NCBI RefSeq assembly: GCF_001889045.1
Contig: NZ_CP018155.1
Span: 434,001-498,000 of the forward strand
From: Tenacibaculum todarodis
GTDB taxonomy: Bacteria; Bacteroidota; Bacteroidia; Flavobacteriales; Flavobacteriaceae
Direction: 5' to 3'
DNA length: 64,000 nt
The position numbers and the translations under genes were made by a program. Below the pieces are notes generated by a model. That model saw nothing but the letters and a program-made list of their open reading frames with translations. It did not search any database and had not been told where the DNA came from. Of this stretch, positions 47,577 to 56,176 are shown piece after piece. Position 1 is the stretch's first letter. Each line of letters opens with the position of its first letter.

Positions 47577-48036
47577 ATTTCTTAGTTTTATCTTTTTTTT
47601 CTCTATACTTTCTAAGTAATTTTCGATGAAATTCCTTTTCAGCAATTTCCAATCGTAGCATTTTTTTATAAGATAGTACTTGAGTTACCTCGTCAAAAAA
47701 ATCTTGTTTGTTTTGATAAGCAGCTTTGTCTAGTGCTATAATTTTTTCCGTTATTTCTTTTGCATCTTTTTCTTTAATTATTTCAATGCCACCTAATTCT
47801 TTAAGCTTTTTCTTTAACGCTATTCTTTCTTTATAGCGTAAATCCATCATATTATTGTCGAACTTATTGTATAACGGCCAAAATTTTTGAGCTTCTGCCT
47901 CAGTGAGTTCTAATTGCTCAGTAATAAAAGCTATTTTTAGTGCTTTAATTTTTTCTTTACTTCCTTTTTTTAATTGCGCATTAGCAGAAAATGCTAAAAC
48001 TAAAAAGGTAATTGTTACTATTATTTTTTTTATCAT
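47575..48036 (-). CDS. Periplasmic Spy/LTXXQ-like protein of an ECF sigma operon
   Basis: 153 aa. Signal peptide (IIVTITFLVLAFSANA, then Q), then helical, strongly charged sequence with ITEQLELTEAEAQKFWPLYNKF, which resembles the LTxxQ region of CpxP/Spy-type envelope stress proteins. It is the third gene of the sigma/anti-sigma set, with a 4-base overlap with the middle gene. A role in sensing or buffering envelope stress is inferred from the operon. Confidence 0.8.
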   Translation of the reverse strand: MIKKIIVTITFLVLAFSANAQLKKGSKEKIKALKIAFITEQLELTEAEAQKFWPLYNKFDNNMMDLRYKERIALKKKLKELGGIEIIKEKDAKEITEKIIALDKAAYQNKQDFFDEVTQVLSYKKMLRLEIAEKEFHRKLLRKYREKKDKTKK

Positions 48037-48569
48037 TTTATCTCGTTTAATAAAGTTGAAGGATCAACTGCGTTTAAATATTCTTCTAAACTATCTTCTT
48101 CGATACTATTTTCTGATAATATATTTTCTTCAAAATCAGAAGCTTCAAAAACCATTGCTAAATCAGAAGAACTAATATTTTCGTTGTTATTATCGTACCA
48201 AAAATCAATATCAGTAATTGTTATGTCATCAAACGTTACCGTTGAGTTAGAAAAGTAAGTAAGACCAATAAATAATAAAACAGATGCAGCTGCAGCAGTT
48301 GGTATAATTTGTAACATTCTTTCTCTTAAAGAAATTACTTTAGTTTCTTTCTTTTCTATTGAAACTTTGGCTAAAATCCTATCTTCTAATGTTTCAAAGT
48401 AATTGCTAGGAACTTCTAGTTTGTGTTCGTTAGGAATTATTTCAGATGAAAGCGTAGTAAAAACAGCATCTTCAATGCCTTCAAAATAATTCTCAGGTGT
48501 AGAAAAACCATTTTCCAATCCTACTTTACTTCGGATAAATTCTTCGCTATGTTCTAAATTGTTGTTCAT
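48033..48569 (-). CDS. Probable membrane anti-sigma factor
   Basis: 178 aa. A cytoplasmic N-terminus of about 85 residues, one membrane helix (about 88-107, IPTAAAASVLLFIGLTYF), and an acidic periplasmic tail. The N-terminal part contains a short internal repeat (TPENYFEGIEDAVF and VPSNYFETLEDRIL). Position directly after an ECF sigma gene and this topology make it a likely anti-sigma, although no zinc-binding HxxxCxxC motif is present. Confidence 0.78.
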   Translation of the reverse strand: MNNNLEHSEEFIRSKVGLENGFSTPENYFEGIEDAVFTTLSSEIIPNEHKLEVPSNYFETLEDRILAKVSIEKKETKVISLRERMLQIIPTAAAASVLLFIGLTYFSNSTVTFDDITITDIDFWYDNNNENISSSDLAMVFEASDFEENILSENSIEEDSLEEYLNAVDPSTLLNEIK

Positions 48570-48601
48570 CTGTTACTTAGACTTCAGTTTTATAAAAAGG
48601 T

Positions 48602-49150
48602 TTAATCTACGCTTGATTTTATATATTCTTCAATTTTTTTTACTGCATGATGATAAGATGCTTTAAGGCCTCCAACAGAAGTTTCTAAAATTTCAGATAT
48701 CTCTGTATACTTTAAATCATCAAAATATTTCATATTAAAAACAAGTTGTTGTTTTTGTGGTAAAGTTGCAATAGCTTTTTGTAGAATTAGTTGAATTTCT
48801 TCACCACTAAAATTAGTGTCATTTACAATGCTAGATGCATTTTCTTGTTGCCACTCTTCAATATCAACATTGTTTTCTTTGGCTCTTTTATTTATAAAAG
48901 TTATAGCTTCATTTGTGGCAATTCTATACATCCAAGAGTATAATTTACTATCTGCCTTAAACTTATCTATATTTCTAAAAATTTTTATAAATGTGTTTTG
49001 TAAAACATCATCTGCATCATCATGAGAAATTACAATCTTTCTTATATGCCAATATAAGCGTTCTTTATATTGAGATATAAGTACACGAAAAGCACGTTCT
49101 TTAGTTAGAACATCTTGTAGTTCTTTAACAAGTGTAATTTCTTCTGTCAA
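48602..49150 (-). CDS. ECF-type RNA polymerase sigma factor
   Basis: 182 aa. Region 2 includes YWHIRKIVISHDDADDVLQNTFIKI-type sequence near 30-55 with the YSWMYRIATNEAI helix. Region 4 includes LPQKQQLVFNMKYFDDLKYTEISEIL near 135-160, ending with the HTH GGLKASYHHAVKKIEEY. First gene of the three-gene regulatory operon. The target regulon cannot be read from here. Confidence 0.93.
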   Translation of the reverse strand: MTEEITLVKELQDVLTKERAFRVLISQYKERLYWHIRKIVISHDDADDVLQNTFIKIFRNIDKFKADSKLYSWMYRIATNEAITFINKRAKENNVDIEEWQQENASSIVNDTNFSGEEIQLILQKAIATLPQKQQLVFNMKYFDDLKYTEISEILETSVGGLKASYHHAVKKIEEYIKSSVD

Positions 49151-49207
49151 TCAGAGGTGTTTTAAATTAGACGACAAAAAAGATAAAAGGTTTAAGTTGG
49201 GTATAAC

Positions 49208-50656
49208 TTATTTTTTAATTCTTTTACGAGTAAAACCAAATAAACGATTTGTTTTAATCATTTCAGAAACTCCTTCTGGTAACATTGCTTCCCAACCATC
49301 TTCATCGCATTTTATCATTCTTAAAACTTCGCGAGAAAAAATATCTAAAATTTTAGGATCAAAATCATCTATATTAACAAGTTTACCATTGTTTTTAAAG
49401 AACTTATAAAGCTCTTTCATACGTGGATGTACTTTTAAGTTTTCACTAGTAATATATTCTCCAGATTCTTGATCGTGATAAGGATACATATAAACTTTTA
49501 AATCTCTGTAAAAAAGTTTTCCGAAGGCTTCTAAAATACCACCACTTAAATGACGGTAATATTTTTCATCAAAAATTTGGATTAGGTTGTAAACTCCCAT
49601 TCCAAGTGCCATTCTTTCTTTAGTAAACTCACTAAAATATTCTACCAATTTAAAGTATTCTTGGTAGTCAGTAATCATTACATTTTGCCCTAAAGAACAA
49701 AGTAGTTCTGCCCTGTCTAAGAAATCTCTCTCATTAATTTTACCTTCTGCACGTAGGTTACTTAATGTAATTTCAAATATAACTTTAGTGTTTTCTGGAT
49801 CTACTTTTTTCTCAGCAAAAAAGAGTGCTTTAGATTTTTCAAACATATCCATATTCACTTTAGTAACAGGTCTAAAGCTTCCACGCATTGCCAAAATATT
49901 CTTTTTATAAAGAACTTGAGCTGGTAATAAGTTGTTTCCGTCAGGTCCAAACATTACTGCATTTGTCATTCCGTTTTTTACTAATTGTAAACTCATTAAA
50001 CGATTGTCTACATACATAAAACGTGGTCCAGAGAAATTAATCATATCAATTTCTAGCTGATCTTTATCTAAATTGTCATAGAAAGATTTTACTAATTCCT
50101 TCGGATTATCATTCATATAAAAAGCACCATAAATTAAGTTTACACCTAAAATACCTAGTGTTTCTTGTTGTAAACGAGCATCTGTTTCTTTAAAACGAAT
50201 GTGTAAAACAATTTCATTATAATCTTCTAAAGGATCTAGTTGAAAACGAAATCCAACCCAACCATGCCCTTTAAATTTCTTAGAGAAATTAATTGTGGCA
50301 ACAGTATTGGCATAACTAAAAAATAATTTATCAGGATGTTTGTTACGGCTTAATCTATCTTCAATTAATTCAATTTCATGAACTAACATCTTTTTTAAAC
50401 GAGTTTCGGTAACATATCTACCGTTTTTTCCAACTCCATAAATAGCATCAGAGAAATCTTTATCGTAGGCGCTCATTGCTTTTGCAATAGTACCAGAAGC
50501 ACCACCAGCTCTAAAGAAATTACGGACAGTTTCTTGTCCTGCACCAATTTCTGCAAAGGTTCCGTAGATATTTGCATTTAAATTAATACGAAGCGCTTTG
50601 CTCTTTGTACTTGGTACACTATTAATTTCTTGATCTCCTTTTAATATTATTGCCAT
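49208..50656 (-). CDS. Conserved protein of unknown function (482 aa)
   Basis: A soluble protein with a distinctive N-terminal motif (FAEIGAGQETVRNFFRAGG, near residues 33-52) followed by SAYDKDFSDAIYG. Later it has GILGVNLIYGAFY, an MFGPDGNNLLPAQVLYKK loop and RAELLCSLGQNVMITDYQEY. I recall similar proteins in Bacteroidota and cyanobacteria, some carrying a nicotinate-nucleotide adenylyltransferase label, but the HxGH nucleotide-binding motif of that enzyme is absent here, so I do not adopt it. It has its own promoter, divergent from the MBL hydrolase. Confidence 0.85.
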   Translation of the reverse strand: MAIILKGDQEINSVPSTKSKALRINLNANIYGTFAEIGAGQETVRNFFRAGGASGTIAKAMSAYDKDFSDAIYGVGKNGRYVTETRLKKMLVHEIELIEDRLSRNKHPDKLFFSYANTVATINFSKKFKGHGWVGFRFQLDPLEDYNEIVLHIRFKETDARLQQETLGILGVNLIYGAFYMNDNPKELVKSFYDNLDKDQLEIDMINFSGPRFMYVDNRLMSLQLVKNGMTNAVMFGPDGNNLLPAQVLYKKNILAMRGSFRPVTKVNMDMFEKSKALFFAEKKVDPENTKVIFEITLSNLRAEGKINERDFLDRAELLCSLGQNVMITDYQEYFKLVEYFSEFTKERMALGMGVYNLIQIFDEKYYRHLSGGILEAFGKLFYRDLKVYMYPYHDQESGEYITSENLKVHPRMKELYKFFKNNGKLVNIDDFDPKILDIFSREVLRMIKCDEDGWEAMLPEGVSEMIKTNRLFGFTRKRIKK

Positions 50657-50675
50657 TATGTTTGTTTGTTATGAT

Positions 50676-50683
50676 AACAAATG
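50676..50683 (-). promoter_or_regulatory. -7 promoter element of the 482-aa gene
   Basis: Minus-strand TACATTTG matches TAnnTTTG, 20 bases upstream of the ATG at 50656. Confidence 0.5.
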
Positions 50684-50718
50684 TACTAAAATTAGAAGGT
50701 ATCAGTCAATTTTTATCT

Positions 50719-50726
50719 TATTTTTG
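50719..50726 (+). promoter_or_regulatory. -7 promoter element of the MBL hydrolase, possibly leaderless
   Basis: TATTTTTG matches TAnnTTTG and ends only 5 bases before the ATG at 50732. A start site about 7 bases downstream of the element would coincide with the start codon. Confidence 0.45.
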
Positions 50727-50731
50727 TAGGA

Positions 50732-51493
50732 ATGAAATTAACATTTTTAGGCACAGGAACTTCTACAGGAGTTCCAATGATAGCAAGTAAACATCCTGTA
50801 GCAAAATCTAAAGACCCAAGAGATAAACGTTTACGGTCTTCGGTTTTAATTTCTTGGAAGAATGTTAATTATGTAATTGATACTGGACCAGACTTTAGGC
50901 AGCAAATGTTACGTGAAAATGTTACGTCTATTAACGGAGTTTTGTTTACACACGAGCATGCAGATCATGTTGCTGGTTTTGAAGAAATTAGACCTTATGG
51001 TTTTCAAATGGGTGAAGTTCCTATTTATTTGACTGAAAGAGTTTTAGGTTCGTTAAAAAAGCGATACGATTATATTTTTGCTACAGAAAATAGGTATCCA
51101 AGTGCCGCAAATGTAAAGCCTATTATTATTTCTCATAAAGAGAATTTTGTGTTGGATGGAGTAGAAGTGATACCTATTGAAGTGATGCACGGAAATTTAC
51201 CAATTTTGGGATATCGATTTGGAAATATTGCTTACATAACGGATATAAAAACCATAAGTGAAGAGGAGAAAAGTAAACTTAAAAACCTTGATTTTCTTGT
51301 GGTTACTGGTTTGCGAAAAGCACCTCATTTCTCCCACTTTAATATAGATGAAGCTTTAGCTTTTATTGAAGAATTACAACCTGAAAAAGCATATTTAACA
51401 CACATTAGTGAACCTCTAGGTTTTCATGCAGATGCAGAAAAAGAATTGCCAGAAAATGTTTTTTTAGCTTATGACGGTTTAGTTTTAGAATAA
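50732..51493 (+). CDS. PhnP-like MBL-fold metallo-hydrolase
   Basis: 253 aa. Metallo-beta-lactamase fold with FLGTGTSTGVP at the start, the metal motif THEHADH near residues 73-79, a later His in EVMHGNLP, Asp in YITDIKT, and the terminal HISEPLGFH. This is the phosphodiesterase subgroup near PhnP (cyclic phosphodiesterase), but no phosphonate genes are nearby, so the substrate is open. Monocistronic. Confidence 0.9.
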   Translation: MKLTFLGTGTSTGVPMIASKHPVAKSKDPRDKRLRSSVLISWKNVNYVIDTGPDFRQQMLRENVTSINGVLFTHEHADHVAGFEEIRPYGFQMGEVPIYLTERVLGSLKKRYDYIFATENRYPSAANVKPIIISHKENFVLDGVEVIPIEVMHGNLPILGYRFGNIAYITDIKTISEEEKSKLKNLDFLVVTGLRKAPHFSHFNIDEALAFIEELQPEKAYLTHISEPLGFHADAEKELPENVFLAYDGLVLE

Positions 51494-51798
51494 TTTTCAC
51501 CACATAGTTACATAGAAAACATAGTAATTAATATTCCGTAAAGCCAATATGAACTATGTTTCTATTTGGTCATTTTTTTGAAATTTTAGCCTAATTTTTT
51601 CAATGAATAATTTTTGAATGTTACTTAAATATAAATATTTCTAAACGAAAGAATTGGCACAACAATTGACTTCTATAAGTGAATTAGTATTTTAATTATC
51701 ACTTAAGCTACTAGTATTCAGAATTTTATAAAAATAACAACAAAATTTTAAGAAATTTTTCTTGAAATTCAATGTCAGATTGACAGCAAAATATACAG
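51494..51798 (+). promoter_or_regulatory. Regulatory region upstream of lon
   Basis: No gene is visible. It holds an inverted repeat (ATAGAAAACATAGT, 51512-51525, with ACTATGTTTCTAT, 51553-51565, one bulged base) that may terminate the MBL gene or bind a regulator. It also holds a sigma-54-like promoter (51654-51670) and the inverted repeat TGTCA-GAT-TGACA (51773-51785) 13 bases before the lon ATG. No TAnnTTTG element was seen near lon. Confidence 0.5.
51654..51670 (+). promoter_or_regulatory. Sigma-54-like -24/-12 promoter of lon
   Basis: TTGGCAC, five bases, then TTGAC. The spacing fits the TGGCAC-N5-TTGC consensus exactly, with A replacing the last C. The implied start near 51680 gives a leader of about 120 nt. 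Confidence 0.45.
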
Positions 51799-54255
51799 AT
51801 GAGTAAATCGAAAATAATACATTTAGACAGTTTGTCGCTTCAAGATATGATGAATGAAGATTCGGAATTAATTCCGTTAATGACACCAGAAGACGAAGCG
51901 TTAATCAACAAAGAAGAAGTGCCGGAGATTTTACCAATTCTTCCGTTAAGAAATACCGTTTTATTTCCAGGAGTTGTAATTCCAATTACAGCAGGTAGAG
52001 ATAAATCTATTCAACTTATAAAGGAAGCAAACAAAGGCAATAAAATTATTGGTGTTGTAGCGCAAAAGAACGAAGAGGTAGAAACTCCAACAGGAAAAGA
52101 CATTCATACAACTGGAGTTGTAGCGCAAATTTTGAGAGTTTTAAAAATGCCAGATGGTAACACAACCGTTATTATTCAAGGTAAAAAACGTTTCGAAATT
52201 GAAAATATCATTCAAGAAGAACCGTATTTAAAAGCAGTTGTAAAAGAAGCTGTTGAAGAACGTGAGGTTGACGACAAAAAAGAATTTAGAGCAATTTTAG
52301 ATGCAATTAAAGAGCAGGCTTTAAAAGTTATTGAAGAAAACCCAATGTTGCCTTCAGAAGCTTCATTTGCTATAAAAAACATTAAAAGCGATTCGTTTTT
52401 AGTGAATTTTATATCTTCAAATATGGATTTAAGTGTTGCGCAAAAACAAGTTATTTTAGAAAAAGATAATTTAAAAGAACGTGCATTATTAACACTTAAG
52501 AACTTAAATAAAGAGTTGCAAAAATTGCAATTAAAGAATGATATTCAGTCTAAAACACGTTCAGATTTAGACCAACAACAACGTGAGTATTATTTAAATC
52601 AGCAGTTAAAAACCATTCAAGACGAATTAGGTGGTGTTTCTAACGATCAAGAGATTGAAGAAATGCGCGCTAAAGGAAAAACTAAGAAATGGAAAAAAGA
52701 AGTTGCTGAAACTTTTGAGAAAGAAATAAATAGATTAAAACGTATGAATCCGCAAATGGCGGAATACGGCGTACAAAGAAACTATTTAGAATTGATGTTA
52801 GATTTACCTTGGGGAATATATTCCGAAGATAAATTCGACCTTAAAAAAGGACAAAAAATTCTTGATAGAGATCACTTTGGTTTAGAAAAAGTAAAAGACA
52901 GAATTATAGAACATTTAGCAGTTTTAAAGCTTCGTGGAGATATGAAGTCGCCAATTATCTGTTTATATGGACCTCCAGGAGTTGGTAAAACTTCGTTAGG
53001 GAAATCTGTTGCAGAAGCATTAGGACGTAAATATGTGCGTATGTCTTTAGGTGGTTTAAGAGACGAAGCAGAAATTCGTGGACACAGAAAAACTTACATT
53101 GGTGCAATGCCAGGACGTTTAATTCAGAATTTGAAGAAAGCAGGAACTTCAAATCCAGTTTTTGTGTTAGATGAAATAGACAAGTTAAGTAATAGCCATC
53201 AAGGAGATCCTTCTTCAGCAATGTTAGAAGTGTTAGATCCTGAGCAAAACGAATCTTTTTACGACAATTATTTAGAAGTTGGTTACGATCTTTCTAAAGT
53301 GTTATTTATAGCAACGGCAAACAATTTAGGTCAGATTCCGTGGGCATTACGCGACAGAATGGAACTTATAAATGTTACCGGTTATACGATTGAAGAAAAA
53401 ATAGAAATTGCTAAAAAATATTTGTTACCAAAACAATTAAAAGAACACGGTTTAACAGCTGAACATTTAAAGTTAGGAAAAGCACAGATAGAAAAAGTAG
53501 TAGAAGGTTATACAAGAGAATCTGGCGTAAGAGGTTTAGAAAAGCAAATAGCAAAAGTGGTGCGTTTTGCCGCAAAATCTATCGCTTTAGAAGAAGAATA
53601 TGATATTTCTTTAACCAATGAAGACATTGAGAAAATTTTAGGAGCAGCACGTTTAGAGCGCGATAAATACGAAAACAATGATGTTGCAGGAGTGGTAACC
53701 GGTTTAGCGTGGACAAGCGTTGGAGGCGATATTTTATTTATAGAATCTATTTTATCTAAAGGAAAAGGAAACCTTTCTATAACAGGTAATTTAGGTAAAG
53801 TAATGAAAGAATCTTCTACCATTGCCATGAAATATATCAAGGCAAATGCCGAGGTTTTCGGTATAAAACCTGAGATTTTAGAAAAGTACGATGTTCATAT
53901 TCACGTGCCAGAAGGCGCAACGCCAAAAGATGGACCAAGTGCTGGTATTACCATGTTAACCTCTTTGGTTTCTGTGTTTACGCAACGTAAGGTGAAGAAT
54001 AAATTGGCTATGACAGGTGAAATTACTTTACGTGGAAAAGTGTTGCCAGTTGGCGGAATTAAAGAAAAAATATTGGCTGCAAAGCGTGCAAATATTAAAG
54101 AAATTATTCTGTGCGAAGAAAACAAAAAAGACATAGAAGAAATTAAAGCAAGTTATTTAAAAGGCATGAAGTTTCATTATGTAACCGAAATGCACCAAGT
54201 AATAGACGTTGCGCTTACAAAGCAAAAAGTTAAAAACGCTAAGAAATTAGCCTAA
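51799..54255 (+). CDS. lon: ATP-dependent protease Lon
   Basis: 818 aa. LON substrate-binding domain (about 40-240; [19 protein letters not shown]), AAA+ domain with Walker [10 protein letters not shown] near 391-399 and Walker [10 protein letters not shown], and an S16 protease domain with the catalytic Ser in [11 protein letters not shown] (near 716) and Lys in the following [12 protein letters not shown] region. Degrades misfolded and regulatory proteins in the cytosol. Followed by a strong terminator. Confidence 0.97.
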   Translation: MSKSKIIHLDSLSLQDMMNEDSELIPLMTPEDEALINKEEVPEILPILPLRNTVLFPGVVIPITAGRDKSIQLIKEANKGNKIIGVVAQKNEEVETPTGKDIHTTGVVAQILRVLKMPDGNTTVIIQGKKRFEIENIIQEEPYLKAVVKEAVEEREVDDKKEFRAILDAIKEQALKVIEENPMLPSEASFAIKNIKSDSFLVNFISSNMDLSVAQKQVILEKDNLKERALLTLKNLNKELQKLQLKNDIQSKTRSDLDQQQREYYLNQQLKTIQDELGGVSNDQEIEEMRAKGKTKKWKKEVAETFEKEINRLKRMNPQMAEYGVQRNYLELMLDLPWGIYSEDKFDLKKGQKILDRDHFGLEKVKDRIIEHLAVLKLRGDMKSPIICLYGPPGVGKTSLGKSVAEALGRKYVRMSLGGLRDEAEIRGHRKTYIGAMPGRLIQNLKKAGTSNPVFVLDEIDKLSNSHQGDPSSAMLEVLDPEQNESFYDNYLEVGYDLSKVLFIATANNLGQIPWALRDRMELINVTGYTIEEKIEIAKKYLLPKQLKEHGLTAEHLKLGKAQIEKVVEGYTRESGVRGLEKQIAKVVRFAAKSIALEEEYDISLTNEDIEKILGAARLERDKYENNDVAGVVTGLAWTSVGGDILFIESILSKGKGNLSITGNLGKVMKESSTIAMKYIKANAEVFGIKPEILEKYDVHIHVPEGATPKDGPSAGITMLTSLVSVFTQRKVKNKLAMTGEITLRGKVLPVGGIKEKILAAKRANIKEIILCEENKKDIEEIKASYLKGMKFHYVTEMHQVIDVALTKQKVKNAKKLA

Positions 54256-54259
54256 CTAA

Positions 54260-54290
54260 AAAAGCCTCTCAAATCTGAGAGGCTTTTTTT
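54260..54290 (+). terminator. Terminator of lon
   Basis: AAAGCCTCTCA/TGAGAGGCTTT stem (54261-54271 with 54276-54286), loop AATC, T-run. Confidence 0.9.
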
Positions 54291-54320
54291 ATGCTTAAAA
54301 TTTGATTCTTTTTTAAGAAG

Positions 54321-54386
54321 CTATTTCCTGCTTTTCGCTATATCTTTTTGTGAAAAACAAAAAGGATGCCGCTGCAATCAGGGCTA
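54321..54386. repeat. REP-like palindromic intergenic element, copy B
   Basis: Resembles 39691-39763: CGCTATATCTTTTTGT, a short AT loop, ACAAAAAGGATGCCGCTGC, then CAATCAGGGCTAA. The hairpin core TTTTTGT/ACAAAAA is perfect. The outer GGGC...GCCC-type arms are less complete than in copy A. Confidence 0.65.
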
Positions 54387-54445
54387 AACTTGTTTGCTAA
54401 TTTTCAGCAAAAATATAAGCGTATTTAATCTTTATTTTTAGCGAG

Positions 54446-54667
54446 TTCGCTAACGCCGCGAGGCTAAATTTAGTTTTTGAAATTGGAAGATACGCAGTAT
54501 TTTTCAATTTCAAAAACTAAATTTAGCCGATGATGTGTGCAGTCCCGAAGGGCTGCGCATGTCATCGGCGAAGCCGCGCGGCGATGGGATGCAAAAGACC
54601 GAAGGTATTGCATCCCATTGTAAAAGAATATTCACAGTTTTAATTGTTAATATTCAACGTTAGCGAA
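54446..54667 (+). ncRNA. Candidate multi-branched structured element (RNA or ssDNA)
   Basis: A 10-bp perfect closing stem, TTCGCTAACG (54446-54455) with CGTTAGCGAA (54658-54667), encloses successive hairpins. First, a 24-bp perfect stem (54462-54485 with 54505-54528). Second, a 19-pair stem (54527-54545 with 54550-54568) with four G-T pairs and a CGAA loop. Third, the palindrome GCCGCGCGGC (54573-54582). Fourth, an 11-bp stem (54584-54594 with 54608-54618) topped by ACC-GAA-GGT. Fifth, GAATATT/AATATTC (54626-54632 with 54649-54655). The four wobble positions pair only in a plus-strand transcript. No known RNA family was recognised. Confidence 0.5.
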
Positions 54668-54738
54668 TTTACCCAAAAATAAGTTTAGAATCAAACTAAA
54701 TTTTATAAGCACCTGATCTTTGAATACTATAAAATAAG

Positions 54739-55416
54739 TTATTCCTTCTCATAATCATGGACAAACGTAATCTTTGGACTGCTTGCCATTAAGTTTGGGT
54801 TTGTGCCTTCAATTCCTTCTGGTATTGGTTGGTTGCGTGTTTTGTAATAGCTTACCCAACTTGGCATTGGTTTTCCTGTGCTGTCGTTAAATGTCATTGG
54901 ATTCGTAAGAAAAGGATTTTCTTCTTTTGATAAACCTTGAGAAGAAAACATCTTATACACTAATTCCGAGCAATAATATGAAGTATCATCCCATAAAAAA
55001 ATCTCGTCGTAAGGCGTGTTAATTCTTTCTAATCCATAAGTAATTGCATTAGCAATATAAGGTTGGTAATAATCATCTAACCTTGCAACCGTAGTTTGAG
55101 ATTTATCTAATTTACTTTTATTCCTATTTAAAAACTTTTTTAAAGGAGTTTGGCAAATTCCTTCTTTTGGTATTGCTTCTACAACAAACCATTCTCCATC
55201 TTTTTGCATTGCCACTCCAACATGCGAATAGTTTTTAGAAACAGAAGTTGCTGTTACATCTTTAATAGCAGTATCAACTTCGCCAGTTCCCGTGTTTTGA
55301 AACAGTAAATCTCCTTGTTTTAATTGAAAAGTGTCCTTTTTTTGATTGCTATTGCAACTGATTAATACAACAGAAAATATAAGAAGAATATAAGTTTGCT
55401 TTAGATTTTTAGACAT
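54739..55416 (-). CDS. YiiX-like permuted papain-fold lipoprotein
   Basis: 225 aa from the ATG at 55416, which gives a proper signal peptide (ending LISC, lipobox Cys); a start 14 codons upstream adds an Asn-rich tail and was rejected. NlpC/P60-superfamily YiiX type: GDLLFQNTG, then SHVGVAMQKDGEWFVVEA with the His, and CSELVYKMF with the probable nucleophile Cys. Permuted members cleave amide bonds in cell-wall peptides or lipids. Substrate unknown. Confidence 0.88.
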   Translation of the reverse strand: MSKNLKQTYILLIFSVVLISCNSNQKKDTFQLKQGDLLFQNTGTGEVDTAIKDVTATSVSKNYSHVGVAMQKDGEWFVVEAIPKEGICQTPLKKFLNRNKSKLDKSQTTVARLDDYYQPYIANAITYGLERINTPYDEIFLWDDTSYYCSELVYKMFSSQGLSKEENPFLTNPMTFNDSTGKPMPSWVSYYKTRNQPIPEGIEGTNPNLMASSPKITFVHDYEKE

Positions 55417-55509
55417 GATTGTTTTGTTGTTATTATTGTAATATATAAAAATATCCACAAGGTTAATTGTGGATATTCATTAAATAGTAAGTAAAAAGCT
55501 ATTGATATA

Positions 55510-56019
55510 TTAAATACCTAATTCTCTTTTAACTGCACTCATTAAGTTTGTTCCATCTGCTAATAACAATCCAGAACCTTCTGTTTCATCTAAAACATAT
55601 AAAAAACCTTGAGCTCTAGCCACCTTTTGTATCGCAGCCAATGCTTTTTCTTGAATTGGTTTTGTTAAATCTATATATTTTGCCTCTGCTGTCTTTTGAG
55701 CTGCTGCTTGCGCTTCTTGTATTCTTCTTTCTAACTCGGCTAGTTCTTTTTTTCTAGCTTCATTTTCAGCAGTAGTTTTATTAATTGCATCGTTTTTGTA
55801 TTGTGTTAATTTATTTCTGTATTTTGTTACTGATGCTTGTATGTCATTTCCTAAAGATTCTTGAAGTTTATCAAATTTACTTTTAGCAACTTTCATTTCT
55901 GGCATAGATGAAATTAGCTCTTGTGTATTAATATGTGCTACTTTAGTTTGTGCATTTGTATAAATTACAGCTCCAAAAAGGAGTGTAATTATTAGTAATG
56001 CTTTTTTTAATTCTTTCAT
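55510..56019 (-). CDS. OmpH/Skp family periplasmic chaperone
   Basis: 169 aa. Signal peptide (ALLIITLLFGAVIYTNA, then Q), HINTQELISSMPEM at the mature start, a long coiled coil (about 45-115, KYRNKLTQYKNDAINK and ELERRIQEAQAAAQK), and a C-terminal strand region (QGFLYVLDETEGSGLLL). Skp-like proteins hold unfolded outer-membrane proteins in the periplasm. It is followed by the YiiX-like gene after about 90 bases. Confidence 0.92.
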   Translation of the reverse strand: MKELKKALLIITLLFGAVIYTNAQTKVAHINTQELISSMPEMKVAKSKFDKLQESLGNDIQASVTKYRNKLTQYKNDAINKTTAENEARKKELAELERRIQEAQAAAQKTAEAKYIDLTKPIQEKALAAIQKVARAQGFLYVLDETEGSGLLLADGTNLMSAVKRELGI

Positions 56020-56114
56020 GATTTTTATTAATTTAATTAGGGTTGTAATATAATAAAAATACCTACAAGGAATTGAACCTTTTTTAGGTTGTTTTGTTCT
56101 AGAAATCTTAATTT

Positions 56115-56154
56115 AAAAAAGCTAACCAAATTATATAATTTGGTTAGCTTTTTT
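56115..56154 (-). terminator. Terminator after the TonB receptor gene
   Basis: A perfect 40-base palindrome, A-run, GCTAACCAAATTA, TA, then its complement and T-run. It lies between the receptor stop (56177) and the OmpH start (56019). Confidence 0.85.
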
Positions 56155-56176
56155 AATAATAAAATATAAAGTTTAC

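Larger units (their letters stand above)
54297..54704. other. Intergenic insert with imperfect terminal inverted repeats
   Basis: This non-coding block between the convergent lon and YiiX-like genes is bounded by AAAATTTGATTCT (54297-54309) and, inverted, AGAATCAAACTAAATTTT (54687-54704), which match apart from a 5-base gap. Inside are REP-like copy B and the branched element at 54446-54667. It has no open reading frame and no transposase, so it could be a non-autonomous element. Confidence 0.4.

Noticed and set aside
54446..54667. Integron attC site
   Set aside because: The ends (CGCTAAC and GTTAGCG) only partly fit RYYYAAC and GTTRRRY, and there is no integrase or cassette array. Kept only as an alternative.
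54446..54667. Retron msr-msd or group II intron RNA
   Set aside because: No reverse transcriptase gene occurs anywhere in the window, and the hairpin order does not match intron domains V-VI.
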